The position numbers and the translations under genes are program-made. The notes under the pieces were generated by a model. It saw only the letters and a program-made list of their open reading frames with translations, ran no database searches and was not told the DNA's origin. A stretch of 64,000 nt of DNA from assembly GCA_947476405.1 (NCBI GenBank), contig CANJQG010000006.1:1-64000 (forward strand), read 5' to 3'. Source of the stretch: Thiotrichales bacterium. Its GTDB lineage: Bacteria; Pseudomonadota; Gammaproteobacteria; Francisellales; CACEW01. This document shows positions 55,798 to 64,000 of the stretch, piece after piece. The stretch's first letter is position 1. The number at the start of each line of letters is the position of its first letter.

Positions 55798-56415
55798 ATG
55801 TTTACAGGGATTGTTGAAGAGATAGGCATCATCAAAATGATTGTTGCCGTCTTACTCGGAAAACGCTTTTTTATTGAAGCCAAAACCGTATTGATAGACC
55901 TTCAAGTGGGTGATAGCATTGCTGTAAATGGTGTCTGCCTGACTGCCACTGAATTTACAAGCCAAGGTTTCTGGGTTGAAGCCGTCGCAGAAACTTTACG
56001 CCTGACTAATCTCGGGACACTCGAAGCAGGATCCACCGTCAATCTAGAGCGCGCAATGACCCTGCAGAAACGCCTCGGCGGCCACTTACTTCAAGGGCAT
56101 ATTGATGCCACGGGAACCATCCTAAAAATTGAACCAGAAGGCCAGGCGCTGCTGATCACCCTTTCTTTCCCCGCGGCACTCCGCAAATATATGATAAAAA
56201 AAGGGTATATTGGTTTTGACGGCATGAGCCTCACCTTAATAGAAGTCTACCCTACCGAATTCACCCTGACGCTAATTCCACACACTCAAGAAGTCACAAT
56301 CGCTCAAAATTATCAAATCGGTCAACACATTAATTTAGAAGTGGATATGTTAGCAAAATATATTGAAAATTTTGTTCAAACTACACACTCTGTCCTGCCG
56401 CTGCCCACGCATTAA
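55798..56415 (+). CDS. ribE: Riboflavin synthase, alpha subunit
   Basis: A 205-residue enzyme that dismutates two lumazine molecules to riboflavin. It shows the internal duplication: MFTGIVEEIG...GDSIAVNGVCLTAT in the first half and LLQGHIDATGTI...GFDGMSLTLIEV in the second. Other rib genes are not in the window. I see no FMN riboswitch in the short upstream spacer. The 3' end overlaps the convergent rhodanese gene by 35 bp. Some databases use ribC for the same enzyme. Confidence 0.94.
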   Translation: MFTGIVEEIGIIKMIVAVLLGKRFFIEAKTVLIDLQVGDSIAVNGVCLTATEFTSQGFWVEAVAETLRLTNLGTLEAGSTVNLERAMTLQKRLGGHLLQGHIDATGTILKIEPEGQALLITLSFPAALRKYMIKKGYIGFDGMSLTLIEVYPTEFTLTLIPHTQEVTIAQNYQIGQHINLEVDMLAKYIENFVQTTHSVLPLPTH

Positions 56416-56692
56416 TCCCGCCTTCTAAATTATAAACCTCTAAAGAAGGATCCTCTAAGCATAAACGCTGGCATGCATTGTGACTGCGCATCCCTGAACG
56501 GCAATATATCACCAATTTTTTACCCGCGTGTTGAGGCAACGCTTGCGCACAGACCTGAGCAAGCGGCAATAAGAGCGCCCCCTCAATTTTTTCAGAAGCA
56601 TGCTCGGCAGGCTCACGCACATCCACAAGAACCGCTTCATTCTGCTCCAACCACCCTTTTAACATTTGGGCATCGACCGTTTTAATTGACAT
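56381..56692 (-). CDS. Rhodanese-like sulfurtransferase
   Basis: A 103-residue single-domain rhodanese. The catalytic loop CRSGMRS carries the persulfide Cys, preceded by VLVDVREPAEHASEKIEGA and followed by NLEGGINAWAAAGQ. It resembles GlpE/PspE-type enzymes and has no signal peptide, so it is probably cytoplasmic. ATG 56692 has GAGGAG upstream. It overlaps the ribE end by 35 bp tail to tail. The 240 bases before the next tRNA hold no gene that I can support. Confidence 0.88.
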   Translation of the reverse strand: MSIKTVDAQMLKGWLEQNEAVLVDVREPAEHASEKIEGALLLPLAQVCAQALPQHAGKKLVIYCRSGMRSHNACQRLCLEDPSLEVYNLEGGINAWAAAGQSV

Positions 56693-56931
56693 TATTGTTC
56701 TCCTCAAATACGCTTAAAATGACTTTAGTCGCCGAAGTATATCGCTCATCCATAGCAGGCGCAAGCCGAAAGAAGTGTGCTCTATTTCAATTAAATCAGA
56801 CTTTTAGCAAGTGGCAATATATCTATTTTAGTGGGCTCCACTTTGATATGAATCCAAAATAACAAACCCTCTTGATTAAGATATTGAAAAAAGATATGAA
56901 TTTTTTACTGAGGAACGCTAAAGATAAAAAA

Positions 56932-57008
56932 TGGGGTGAATGATGGGGCTCGAACCCACGACAACTGGAATCACAATCCAGGACTCTACCAACTGAGCTA
57001 CATTCACC
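56932..57008 (-). tRNA. tRNA-His (GTG)
   Basis: A 77-base cloverleaf including the extra 5' G that pairs with C73. Anticodon loop TTGTGAT gives GTG. Encoded CCA. Last of three tRNAs in the order Pro-Arg-His. Confidence 0.96.
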
Positions 57009-57021
57009 ATAAAAAAAGCAC

Positions 57022-57098
57022 TGGCGCGCCCGGCAGGATTCGAACCTGCTACCCTCGGCTTAGAAGGCCGATGCTCTATCCAAATGAGCTACGAGCGC
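57022..57098 (-). tRNA. tRNA-Arg (TCT)
   Basis: A 77-base cloverleaf, acceptor GCGCTCG/CGGGCGC with one G-T pair, anticodon loop TTCTAAG giving TCT, encoded CCA. Middle tRNA of the cluster, 13 bases before tRNA-His. Confidence 0.96.
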
Positions 57099-57111
57099 AG
57101 CGTCGAACTCA

Positions 57112-57188
57112 TGGTCGGGGTAGAGGGATTCGAACTCTCGACATCCTGCTCCCAAAGCAGGCGCGCTACCAGGCTGCGCTATACCCCG
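57112..57188 (-). tRNA. tRNA-Pro (TGG)
   Basis: A 77-base cloverleaf, acceptor CGGGGTA/TACCCCG, anticodon loop TTTGGGA giving TGG, encoded CCA. First tRNA of the Pro-Arg-His transcript. Confidence 0.96.
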
Positions 57189-57200
57189 AATAAGTCGCCT

Positions 57201-57229
57201 ATGATATAGGGTTTTTTACTTCGCGTCAA
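57201..57229 (-). promoter_or_regulatory. Promoter of the tRNA-Pro/Arg/His transcript
   Basis: On the minus strand, TTGACG (57229-57224), a 17-base spacer and TATCAT (57206-57201), 12 bases before tRNA-Pro. The -35 lies within the 3' end of pcnB. Confidence 0.55.
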
Positions 57230-58508
57230 GCAGTTTTTCAACAAATTCTGCACGATCATTTGTTGACATCAAATACAGCTTTTCCCACCACTGACAAAGG
57301 GTGGATTTTACCTGTCCGACTTCACTCCGTAAGAGCAAGAAATCATAGGCTGCACGATAACGCGGATGATTCACGATACCCAGGATATTTTTTTCGCGAC
57401 GTAATTCTAATTGACGCTGCAAAGCCCAGACTTCCTCTATCATTTCCGTCATAAATCGCGGCATACTCGTAATTTTATTTTGGGCGCCCAAGGTTATTTT
57501 CACGGCATCCTGATAGGCTTTTTTATAACTCATCGTCTCGGCCAGCTTCTTTTTACAGGCTTGCAATTCTTGCCACAAAAACACGCCAATCAGAAATGCA
57601 GGATTGATGGTTTTTTTGGCATAATAGCGCTCATCTGTATTACGCAAAGCGCGCCGCACCATCTCTGAAAACCAGGAAACCTTTAACGATATCACCAAAG
57701 TCGGAAATAAAATCGGAAGGATATTCATGGTTTGCAAGCTGTCAAAATTCTTTTCAGCCTGACCATAGAGCAATATTTTTTGATATTCATCAAATAAACG
57801 CCCGCCTGCAATACTAGAAAGCAGGTCAATATGCTGCGGAATCGCCTTAAACGTCGCCTCATCAATCGTAAAATCTAATTTATTGCTGATCCTTAAGGCC
57901 CTCAAAATTCGCACAGGGTCCTCTTTTAAACGGGCATCGGGTTCGCCAATCAGCCGCAAGATACGCGCTTGAAAATCTTTAATTCCATTACTAAAATCCA
58001 TCAACTCATGCGTACCCGGATTATAATAAAAGGCATTCACTGTAAAATCGCGACGCAAGGCATCATCTTCAATGGTTCCATATACATTATCGCGCGATAC
58101 AATGCCGCCCTGACGCAAAGCCCCTTCTGACTTATGTTTCGCAAGACTATGATCCTGACGAAACGTCGCTACTTCAATATAATCACGTCGATCAAAATAC
58201 ACATGCACCAGCTTAAAACGCTTACCAATAATGATCGCTCGATCAAAACATTTCTTGATCTGCTCCGGCAAAGCATCCGTCACCAGATCAAAATCTTTGG
58301 GATGCAGACTCATCAATTGATCTCGAATTCCGCCGCCCACAATATAAGCCTGATAACCACGACGCTGCAAAGCCTCAATCATTTTGAGCACATGCGAAGG
58401 AAAATTAGTCGGCCACAACTCGGAAGCCCGGGCATCGTAAATGACCGGCTCCAATTTGGGTTTCTTTTTAAATAGCTTAGCTATAAAGTTGTTTTTCTTT
58501 AAGTTCAT
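57216..58508 (-). CDS. pcnB: Poly(A) polymerase I
   Basis: A 430-residue class II nucleotidyltransferase that adds poly(A) tails to RNA and promotes decay. IVGGGIRDQLMSLHPKDFDLVT (about 56-77) is the head-domain motif with the metal-binding DFD, and DDALRRDFTVNAFYY and RLKEDPVRILRALR follow as in PcnB and CCA enzymes. The leader and length favour PcnB over Cca. The proposed ATG lies 32 bp inside dksA without a strong ribosome site, so the true start could differ. Confidence 0.88.
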   Translation of the reverse strand: MNLKKNNFIAKLFKKKPKLEPVIYDARASELWPTNFPSHVLKMIEALQRRGYQAYIVGGGIRDQLMSLHPKDFDLVTDALPEQIKKCFDRAIIIGKRFKLVHVYFDRRDYIEVATFRQDHSLAKHKSEGALRQGGIVSRDNVYGTIEDDALRRDFTVNAFYYNPGTHELMDFSNGIKDFQARILRLIGEPDARLKEDPVRILRALRISNKLDFTIDEATFKAIPQHIDLLSSIAGGRLFDEYQKILLYGQAEKNFDSLQTMNILPILFPTLVISLKVSWFSEMVRRALRNTDERYYAKKTINPAFLIGVFLWQELQACKKKLAETMSYKKAYQDAVKITLGAQNKITSMPRFMTEMIEEVWALQRQLELRREKNILGIVNHPRYRAAYDFLLLRSEVGQVKSTLCQWWEKLYLMSTNDRAEFVEKLLDAK

Positions 58509-58911
58509 CTAGGGTTTTACAGTCAATACATTGGGTTGCGGTAGGACGGGCTTCTAAACGACGTAAACCAATCTCTGCACCACAGGATTGACAAAAACCA
58601 TAGTCACCTTCTTTTAACATTTCAATGGCTTCTTGAATCTTACGAATCAATTTGCGCTCACGATCTTGCGCGCGCAACTCTAAGCTTAGCTCTTCTTCTT
58701 GAGAAGCGCGGTCGACAGGGTCTGAAAAATTTTCAGGCTCTTCTTTCATGTGATTCTTTCCCTCAATCATTTTATGATTCACTGATTCATAAAGATGAGT
58801 CAGGATCGTACGAAAATGTTCGATCTGCTCAGGAGACATATACTCTTCGCCCTTTTTTGGCTCATAAGGTACGAAACTTAAGGGGTTATCAATCTGATCC
58901 ATTTTCCACAT
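58477..58911 (-). CDS. dksA: RNA polymerase-binding transcription factor DksA
   Basis: A 144-residue regulator that works with ppGpp in the RNA polymerase secondary channel. The coiled-coil tip has DPVDRASQEEE, with the functional Asp pair (64 and 67), and the C4 zinc finger uses Cys107, 110, 128 and 131 (CQSCGAEIGLRRLEARP and QCIDC). It is upstream of pcnB on the same strand with a 32-bp overlap, and the E. coli order dksA-...-pcnB is similar. It would control stringent-response genes. Confidence 0.95.
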   Translation of the reverse strand: MWKMDQIDNPLSFVPYEPKKGEEYMSPEQIEHFRTILTHLYESVNHKMIEGKNHMKEEPENFSDPVDRASQEEELSLELRAQDRERKLIRKIQEAIEMLKEGDYGFCQSCGAEIGLRRLEARPTATQCIDCKTLDELKEKQLYS

Positions 58912-58976
58912 CCTTTAACCATTAAAATGCAAGCGACTATTTTTAACAGAAAAACGCCCAAGTTGCAATAAAAACT

Positions 58977-59762
58977 TTACTCATCGCCCAAAGGAGGCAC
59001 TGCAACCTGACTAAATCCACAATCTACATGAATAATCTCTGCCGTAATCGCGGAGGCTAAATCCGAACACAAAAACGCCGCGACATTCCCCACTTCTTCG
59101 GTGGTCACATTTCGTTTCAAAGGGCTCACTTTCGCATTATAATCCAGCATTTTACGAAAACCTTTAATTCCCGAAGCCGCCAAAGTACGAATCGGCCCTG
59201 CTGAAATCGCATTCACACGAATCCCTTCTGCACCCAAGGCCACCGCGCTATAACGCACAGCTGCATCCAAACTGGCTTTGGCCAAACCCATGGTATTATA
59301 ATTAACCACTGCTTTCTCGCCGCCCAAATATGTTAGGGTCAAAATGGCAGCATTACGGTTCTTCATCAGGGGCCGCGCTGCTTTGGCCATGGCACACAAA
59401 CTATAACTGCTAATATCATGCGCAATCCGAAACCCCTCACGACTAATATGATCCACAAAATCACCATCCAATTGATCCGCCGGCGCAAAAGCAATGGAAT
59501 GAACCAACACATCTAAGCCTTGCCATTTTTTGCTTAATTCCTCAAAACATTTTTCGATATCTGCATCCGTACTGACGTCACAAGGAATCAGCGCAATGGG
59601 ATTAAAAGGCGCAGCCAATTTGGCAACCCGGTCCTTCATTTGTTCATTCACATACGTAAAGGCCAACTCTGCGCCTTCACGATGCATGGCCTCTGCAATC
59701 CCATAGGCAATCGAACGGTCACTCATCACACCGGTGAGCAGGGCTTTTTTTCCTTTTAACAT
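58977..59762 (-). CDS. fabI: Enoyl-[acyl-carrier-protein] reductase (NADH)
   Basis: A 261-residue short-chain dehydrogenase that does the last step of each fatty-acid elongation cycle and is the target of triclosan. [13 protein letters not shown] is the FabI-type nucleotide motif, with catalytic Tyr145, Tyr155 and Lys162 in [19 protein letters not shown]. Length is normal. It has its own promoter whose -35 overlaps that of the divergent aldolase gene. Confidence 0.95.
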   Translation of the reverse strand: MLKGKKALLTGVMSDRSIAYGIAEAMHREGAELAFTYVNEQMKDRVAKLAAPFNPIALIPCDVSTDADIEKCFEELSKKWQGLDVLVHSIAFAPADQLDGDFVDHISREGFRIAHDISSYSLCAMAKAARPLMKNRNAAILTLTYLGGEKAVVNYNTMGLAKASLDAAVRYSAVALGAEGIRVNAISAGPIRTLAASGIKGFRKMLDYNAKVSPLKRNVTTEEVGNVAAFLCSDLASAITAEIIHVDCGFSQVAVPPLGDE

Positions 59763-59794
59763 AATTTCTATCCTTTTTTAACGAAGTTCTCAGT

Positions 59795-59823
59795 AATGTA
59801 ATTCCTTTCCCCCTACTTGTCAA
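59795..59823 (-). promoter_or_regulatory. fabI promoter
   Basis: On the minus strand, a perfect TTGACA (59823-59818), a 17-base spacer and TACATT (59800-59795), about 32 bases before the fabI start. Confidence 0.6.
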
Positions 59824-59845
59824 AAGAGAGCAGTCGCTTTAAGAT
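59817..59845 (+). promoter_or_regulatory. fba promoter
   Basis: TTGTCA (59817-59822), a 17-base spacer and TAAGAT (59840-59845), 31 bases before the fba ATG. Its -35 shares five base pairs with the fabI -35 on the other strand. Confidence 0.55.
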
Positions 59846-59876
59846 GGGCAGGCATTTTACTAAATAAGGAAACACG

Positions 59877-60929
59877 ATGTCCTCACTTATCTCTCTGCGC
59901 CAGCTTTTGGATCATGCCGCAGATCATACTTATGGCATTCCGGCTTTTAATGTGAATAATCTGGAACAGGTTCGTGCGGTGATGGAAGCCGCTTTTGAAG
60001 TCGACAGCCCTGTCATCCTGCAAGCCTCAGCAGGCGCGCGCAAATATGCAGGCTCCACCTTTATTCGCCATTTAATTTTAGCTGCGGCAGAAGAATTTCC
60101 TGGGTTACCGATTGTGATGCATCAAGATCATGGCGCTTCACCGGATGTCTGCTTCCGCTCCATTCAAAACAATTTCTCTTCCGTGATGATGGATGGCTCG
60201 CTGATGGCCGATGCCAAAACCCCTTCAACCTACGAATACAATGTCAATGTCACGCGTGAAGTTGCGAAACTCGCCCATGCTTGCGGCGTTTCAGTTGAAG
60301 GTGAATTAGGCTGCTTAGGCTCCCTTGAAACAGGCAAAGCAGGTGAAGAAGATGGCTCAGGCGCAGATTGTGTTTTGGATCATAGCCAAATGTTGACAGA
60401 TCCTGAAGAAGCCGCTGACTTTGTCAAGCAAACCAAAGTGGATGCTTTGGCGATTGCAGTGGGCACCAGTCACGGTGCATATAAATTTTCCCGCCCTCCG
60501 ACAGGCGATATCCTAGCAATCAATCAAGTCAAAGCCATTCATGCCCGCATTCCCAGCACGCATTTGGTGATGCATGGCTCCTCCTCTGTACCTCAAGACT
60601 GGCTCAAGATCATTAATGAATTCGGCGGCAAGATTAGCGAGACTTATGGCGTACCGGTGTCAGAAATTCAAGAGGCGATCAAACACGGCGTGCGCAAAAT
60701 CAACATTGATACTGACTTGCGCCTTGCTGCAACAGGTGCAATTCGCCGATTTTTCGGTGAAAATCCAGCTGAATTTGATCCTCGCTCCTATAACAAAGTC
60801 GCAAAAGAAGCCATGAAATCTATTTGCAAAGCGCGTTTTGAACAATTTGGTTCAGCAGGTCATGCCAGCAAAATCAAATCGATCAGCTTAGAAGCGATGG
60901 CAGAACGGTATCAAAACGGAACTTTATAA
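59877..60929 (+). CDS. fba: Class II fructose-bisphosphate aldolase
   Basis: A 350-residue zinc-dependent aldolase of glycolysis and gluconeogenesis, of the CbbA-like type. GIPAFNVNN, the zinc-binding [19 protein letters not shown] with the metal/substrate Glu, [20 protein letters not shown] and NIDTDLR are all present. It is divergent from fabI and overlaps the convergent gamma carbonic anhydrase gene by 6 bp. Confidence 0.94.
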   Translation: MSSLISLRQLLDHAADHTYGIPAFNVNNLEQVRAVMEAAFEVDSPVILQASAGARKYAGSTFIRHLILAAAEEFPGLPIVMHQDHGASPDVCFRSIQNNFSSVMMDGSLMADAKTPSTYEYNVNVTREVAKLAHACGVSVEGELGCLGSLETGKAGEEDGSGADCVLDHSQMLTDPEEAADFVKQTKVDALAIAVGTSHGAYKFSRPPTGDILAINQVKAIHARIPSTHLVMHGSSSVPQDWLKIINEFGGKISETYGVPVSEIQEAIKHGVRKINIDTDLRLAATGAIRRFFGENPAEFDPRSYNKVAKEAMKSICKARFEQFGSAGHASKIKSISLEAMAERYQNGTL

Positions 60930-61454
60930 ATGGAGAGCCTTGAGCCGCACATAATTTTGTGCGCTCACGCTTAAAAAAACACGCTCCTCTTCACTGAGTG
61001 GGCGTATTTTTTTAACTGGATTGCCGAGCCATAAAAAACCGCTTTCCAAAATTTTACCAGGCGGCACCAAACTCCCTGCCCCCAAAAACACGTCATCCTG
61101 AATCACAACCCCATCAAGCACAATCGAACCCATGCCAATTAAGCAGCGGCTTCCAATCGTGCAGCCGTGCAAAATGACATGGTGGCCGATGGTAACATCC
61201 TCGCCTAAATTCAAAGGAAAGCCTTCTGGTGCATGCGCGCTTTTTTGCGTGGTATGCAAAACTGAACCATCCTGAATATTACTACGCGCACCAATTTTAA
61301 TCGCCAATAAATCCCCGCGAATTGAAACTTGCGGCCAAATGGAAACCTCATCGCCCAAAGTGACCTGACCCGACACAACAGCTGACGCATCCACAAAAAC
61401 GCCTTTTCCTAAAGCCGGAGTCCCATTTTTTAAAGAGCGAATCGCTGACATCAC
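60924..61454 (-). CDS. Gamma-carbonic-anhydrase-like hexapeptide protein
   Basis: A 176-residue left-handed beta-helix of hexapeptide repeats. [41 protein letters not shown] and [11 protein letters not shown] provide three His in positions typical for the metal site of gamma carbonic anhydrases (YrdA/CaiE group). Physiological substrate is often uncertain in this group. It starts within the icmW-like stop (4-bp overlap), so the two are translated together, although a functional link is unlikely. Confidence 0.88.
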   Translation of the reverse strand: MMSAIRSLKNGTPALGKGVFVDASAVVSGQVTLGDEVSIWPQVSIRGDLLAIKIGARSNIQDGSVLHTTQKSAHAPEGFPLNLGEDVTIGHHVILHGCTIGSRCLIGMGSIVLDGVVIQDDVFLGAGSLVPPGKILESGFLWLGNPVKKIRPLSEEERVFLSVSAQNYVRLKALHL

Positions 61455-61873
61455 AAAGCATCCAGCACTTCTTGCATCCGCTTTTCAGAAAAAATCCGCC
61501 CTAATAATTGCGATTTTTCAAAAACCATATTGCGCTGAAAAAATTTTTCAATCTCAGGATCTTTCGCGCGCAATTTCTGAGTATAATTAATAAGCTTAAT
61601 GACTAAATCACTATTCAAAGTCTGCATTTTATGAATGATATACAGCATGTAGGCCGCGGGCAATTGATTCAGGGTATAAATCATCTCTTTTTCATCGATA
61701 TTTTTAGCATCAATCGTCGTCAAGCGATCCAGAAAAGCCTGCACTGATTCAATTTCAGCCTCACCCAAAGGCGGATTCGCTTTTTCCAGTTTTTCCAAAT
61801 TAATCAAAATATCATTGATTAAAGGATTTTTAAAAGACTGCCAATGCTTAATAATATCGTCAATTAAAGCCAT
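61451..61873 (-). CDS. icmW: IcmW-like Dot/Icm type IV adaptor
   Basis: A 140-residue acidic protein whose C-terminal part [31 protein letters not shown] follows the pattern FF-RN-VFE-LL-R-F-R-VL-AL that I recall from IcmW of Legionella pneumophila, and the length is close (IcmW is 151). IcmW with IcmS forms the adaptor that brings a subset of effectors to the DotL coupling complex in the inner membrane. No other dot/icm gene is in the window, whereas icmW usually lies near icmV/dotA. ATG 61873 follows AAGGGTGA; a GTG just before is in frame. Matching is from memory, so a profile search should confirm. Confidence 0.75.
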   Translation of the reverse strand: MALIDDIIKHWQSFKNPLINDILINLEKLEKANPPLGEAEIESVQAFLDRLTTIDAKNIDEKEMIYTLNQLPAAYMLYIIHKMQTLNSDLVIKLINYTQKLRAKDPEIEKFFQRNMVFEKSQLLGRIFSEKRMQEVLDAL

Positions 61874-61922
61874 CACTCACCCTTAGATCAAATTGAATTC
61901 CCCCATTAAACCATAAACCACA

Positions 61923-62813
61923 TCATTCTACAACAGGCTCCCCTCGCGCTGCTGCGATAGGCTCGTGCAAAGGCGGAAGGGGATAAGCCCCAAAACAATA
62001 GGCCCCCGTTGCTTGAAGCTTCCTTACAGGTAGGGATTTGATTTTGCAGGAAGACGCGGCAATGGCTTTCACCAGCGACCCCTCTAAGTCCGGTATAAAA
62101 TAACTTACTGAACACATCGGACCAGAAGAAAACTCCTGGAATAATTGAGTCATTATAAAAAGAGATAAAAGCAGTATATTTCCATCACATTTAAATAAAG
62201 GGTTCAATCTAGAGGGATCATCAATGCATTCAGCCCAATCCCTTAACACAAGCTGTGCTTTAAGACACTGCCAGCCAGACGATTCTTCAAGCAATGCAAT
62301 ATTGCTTTGAGCCTTTTTAATATAACGTGCTATTTTTTTTTGAAATCTATCCCGCAACACATCTAGCTCACTTGCCGTTTCACAGGTAATATGAAATATT
62401 CCCGGATAATAAGCAGGCCTAATTGCATACTGAATCGTTTTAATATTCAAGAAATTACAAAACTTAGAAAAAGGCAGAAATCTTGAGACATCCAGGCCTT
62501 TCAAAATAATACAATGACCCTCCTGTTTCAAAGAATTCTCTTCATAACAAGGTATTTTTAAAATTTTGATGACCTGCTCAAATCGTTCAAATAAGGCCCG
62601 GGCATCCTCAGCTGATTCACAGCGAATCATGCAATATTCAGGCCTCCCCCCCTCGCCCTCCTCATCAATAATAAAAGAAATGTCATTCATCGCAATATAT
62701 TTCTGACGCTCGACAAGCGGCGTAATCGTATGAACCTCATCAGGCCACCCAGCATCAGCCGCAAAACTAAGACGACGACAAGAATGAAGAACCTTCTCTG
62801 GCATTCCCTGCAT
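61923..62813 (-). CDS. Hypothetical protein upstream of icmW
   Basis: A 296-residue cytosolic-looking protein with no domain I recognise. It has several cysteines, two similar stretches (PEYCMIRCESAEDARALFERF near 60 and PGIFHITCETASELDVLRDRF near 140) that suggest an internal duplication of a roughly 75-residue alpha/beta unit, and a Pro-rich end. ATG 62813 has AAAGGAG ten bases upstream; the frame is open from a GTG at 62837. It is 49 bases upstream of the icmW-like gene in the same direction and may be co-transcribed. A Dot/Icm substrate or partner is a hypothesis. Confidence 0.6.
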   Translation of the reverse strand: MQGMPEKVLHSCRRLSFAADAGWPDEVHTITPLVERQKYIAMNDISFIIDEEGEGGRPEYCMIRCESAEDARALFERFEQVIKILKIPCYEENSLKQEGHCIILKGLDVSRFLPFSKFCNFLNIKTIQYAIRPAYYPGIFHITCETASELDVLRDRFQKKIARYIKKAQSNIALLEESSGWQCLKAQLVLRDWAECIDDPSRLNPLFKCDGNILLLSLFIMTQLFQEFSSGPMCSVSYFIPDLEGSLVKAIAASSCKIKSLPVRKLQATGAYCFGAYPLPPLHEPIAAARGEPVVE

Positions 62814-62881
62814 ATTATAACGCTCCTTTAAAATCACTGCATCCTGAAATTAAAGCATAAATATTTTAAACTGACAATTAA

Positions 62882-62910
62882 AAAAAACGGATAGACTGAA
62901 CCCGTTTTTT
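62882..62910. promoter_or_regulatory. A/T-flanked inverted repeat before hemE
   Basis: AAAAAACGG (62882-62890) and CCGTTTTTT (62902-62910) could form a hairpin with a T-tract read on the plus strand, only 17 bases before the hemE ATG. It looks like a terminator, yet no gene ends here, since both neighbours start in this spacer. It may be an attenuator or simply a promoter-region palindrome. Confidence 0.35.
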
Positions 62911-62927
62911 CCTATAGAATTTCCCTC

Positions 62928-63974
62928 ATGAACGAATTATTTCTCAAAGCCATCGCCAAAAAGCCCATCCCACGCACGCCGATTTGGATGATGCGTCAAG
63001 CTGGGCGTTATTTGCCTGAGTATCGCGCTGCGCGTGAAAAAGCAGGCAGCTTTTTACAGCTGTGTAAAACACCTGAACTCGCTTGTGAAGTGACGCTTCA
63101 ACCGATTCGGCGCTTTGGTTTTGATGCAGCGATTTTATTCTCTGACATTCTGACTATTCCGGATGCGATGAATTTAGGCCTGACTTTTGCAGAAGGCGAA
63201 GGCCCTCGTTTCAGCAAAAAACTGGAAACCGCTGCGGACATTATGAATCTTTCGATCCCAGATCCTGAAGTTGAACTGCGCTATGTGCCGGATACGATTC
63301 GCCTTCTGAAAAAAGAACTCACGGTCCCTCTGATTGGCTTTGCCGGAAGCCCCTGGACCATTGCCTCTTATATGTTGGAAGGTCAAGCCCCTGGAGAATT
63401 TAAAAAGGCAAAAGGCCTGTTGTATCAAAACCCAAAACTCATGCATCATCTGCTGTATACGCTCGCACAATCGATTACCCTGTATTTACGCGCACAAATT
63501 GAGGCAGGCGTTGATACCGTCATGTTATTTGACAGCTGGGGGGGCGCACTGACCGAGTCTGCTTATCACGAATTTTCATTTAATTATATGCAAGAAATCA
63601 TCACCCAACTCAAAGCCCATCACCCTAAAACGCCCGTTATTCTCTTTACCAAAGGCAGCGGCGCATGGCTTGAATTATTGAATACCAGCCCTGCAGATGT
63701 CATTGGACTAGACTGGCAAACTTCCTTAAGCCGTGCACGCAATATTCTGGGTCAAAAGCATGCACTACAAGGCAATTTGGACCCCGCTATTTTACGTGCG
63801 GATGAATCGGTTATTGAAGCGGAAGTCAAAAAAGTACTCCATGCGTATGGGCCAGGATCCGGTCATATTTTTAACTTGGGCCATGGCATTACGCCGGATA
63901 TTCATCCAGAAAAAGTCGCTTTTTTAGTCCAGTGCGTTAAAACCCAGAGTCATGATATAATGACTTCAAGTTAA
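62928..63974 (+). CDS. hemE: Uroporphyrinogen decarboxylase
   Basis: A 348-residue heme-pathway enzyme that removes four carboxyl groups from uroporphyrinogen III. TPIWMMRQAGRYLPEYR at the N-terminus, FDAAILFSDILTIPDAM with the catalytic Asp, GFAGSPWTIASYMLEG and FNLGHGITPD near the end are all characteristic. Together with hemJ this shows the protoporphyrin route. It is divergent from the orphan at 61923 and ends 26 bases before the window edge. Confidence 0.96.
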   Translation: MNELFLKAIAKKPIPRTPIWMMRQAGRYLPEYRAAREKAGSFLQLCKTPELACEVTLQPIRRFGFDAAILFSDILTIPDAMNLGLTFAEGEGPRFSKKLETAADIMNLSIPDPEVELRYVPDTIRLLKKELTVPLIGFAGSPWTIASYMLEGQAPGEFKKAKGLLYQNPKLMHHLLYTLAQSITLYLRAQIEAGVDTVMLFDSWGGALTESAYHEFSFNYMQEIITQLKAHHPKTPVILFTKGSGAWLELLNTSPADVIGLDWQTSLSRARNILGQKHALQGNLDPAILRADESVIEAEVKKVLHAYGPGSGHIFNLGHGITPDIHPEKVAFLVQCVKTQSHDIMTSS

Positions 63975-64000
63975 CTCATTTGTAAGATCATGCCCAATAA

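Noticed and set aside
56829..56843. AGTGG-CCACT hairpin as tRNA terminator
   Set aside because: Five-base stem far from the tRNA-His end and without a following T-run.
56936..57193. 85-codon plus-strand open frame
   Set aside because: It lies exactly antisense to three well-formed tRNA genes (His, Arg, Pro). Such tRNA-antisense frames are often misannotated as proteins.

Overview
The window looks like chromosomal DNA of a gammaproteobacterium of the order Legionellales (Legionella/Coxiella relatives). The support is an IcmW-like Dot/Icm type IVB adaptor (61451-61873), two LbtU-type outer-membrane porins (22473-26104), HemJ-type heme synthesis, several orphan proteins without recognisable domains of the kind often found among Dot/Icm substrates, and house-keeping genes of gammaproteobacterial type. 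Genes are densely packed, many with 1-8 bp overlaps. No integrase, transposase, phage gene or CRISPR array was seen. Species cannot be told from the sequence alone.

Layout. 0.3-4.8 kb: a repeat-tailed orphan, gcvH and the inner-core LPS operon hldE-hldD-waaA (minus). 4.9-7.7 kb: yebC-ruvC-ruvA-nadA (plus, no ruvB). 7.8-8.2 kb: a 59-codon gene behind a strong promoter, then tRNA-Lys and tRNA-Val. 8.3-13.4 kb: fused msrB/A, an APH-fold kinase and gatCAB (minus). 13.5-16 kb: MATE transporter, MscS channel, small secreted protein. 16-18 kb: a KdpD sensor that lacks its kinase core. 18-21.7 kb: HAD phosphatase, apaH, hemJ, recQ. 21.75-22.47 kb: a non-coding AT-rich stretch with DnaA boxes, a possible replication origin. 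22.5-26.1 kb: a porin / secreted protein / secreted protein / porin cluster. 26-34.8 kb: membrane protein, class II DAHP synthase, two orphans, hrpA, rhlE-like helicase and a cold shock gene. 34.9-44.3 kb: flavoprotein, gshB, a large repeat-bearing orphan, a squalene-synthase-like protein, POT transporter, a third secreted paralogue, a double-length MurQ-like protein and cfa. 44.4-49 kb: dnaA-dnaN-uvrD (no recF). 49-50.5 kb: two orphan PapD-like chaperones. 50.6-54.4 kb: secB-rsmB, 4.5S RNA, dnaX, ybaB. 54.3-64 kb: MFS pump, ribE, rhodanese, tRNA-Pro/Arg/His, dksA-pcnB, fabI, fba, orphan-icmW-gamma carbonic anhydrase, and hemE.

Functional themes. Envelope biogenesis is strongly represented (heptose and Kdo addition, FabI, Cfa, SecB, porins, chaperones). 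DNA maintenance is also prominent (DnaA, DnaN, DnaX, RecQ, RuvAC, UvrD). Heme, NAD, glutathione, riboflavin and aromatic biosynthesis each contribute single genes. The items most worth a second look are the porin/secreted-protein cluster and its third paralogue, the orphan icmW with its unknown neighbour, the 11-A slippage site in dnaX, the DnaA-box region away from dnaA, the kinase-less KdpD and the 59-codon gene with twin palindromes.
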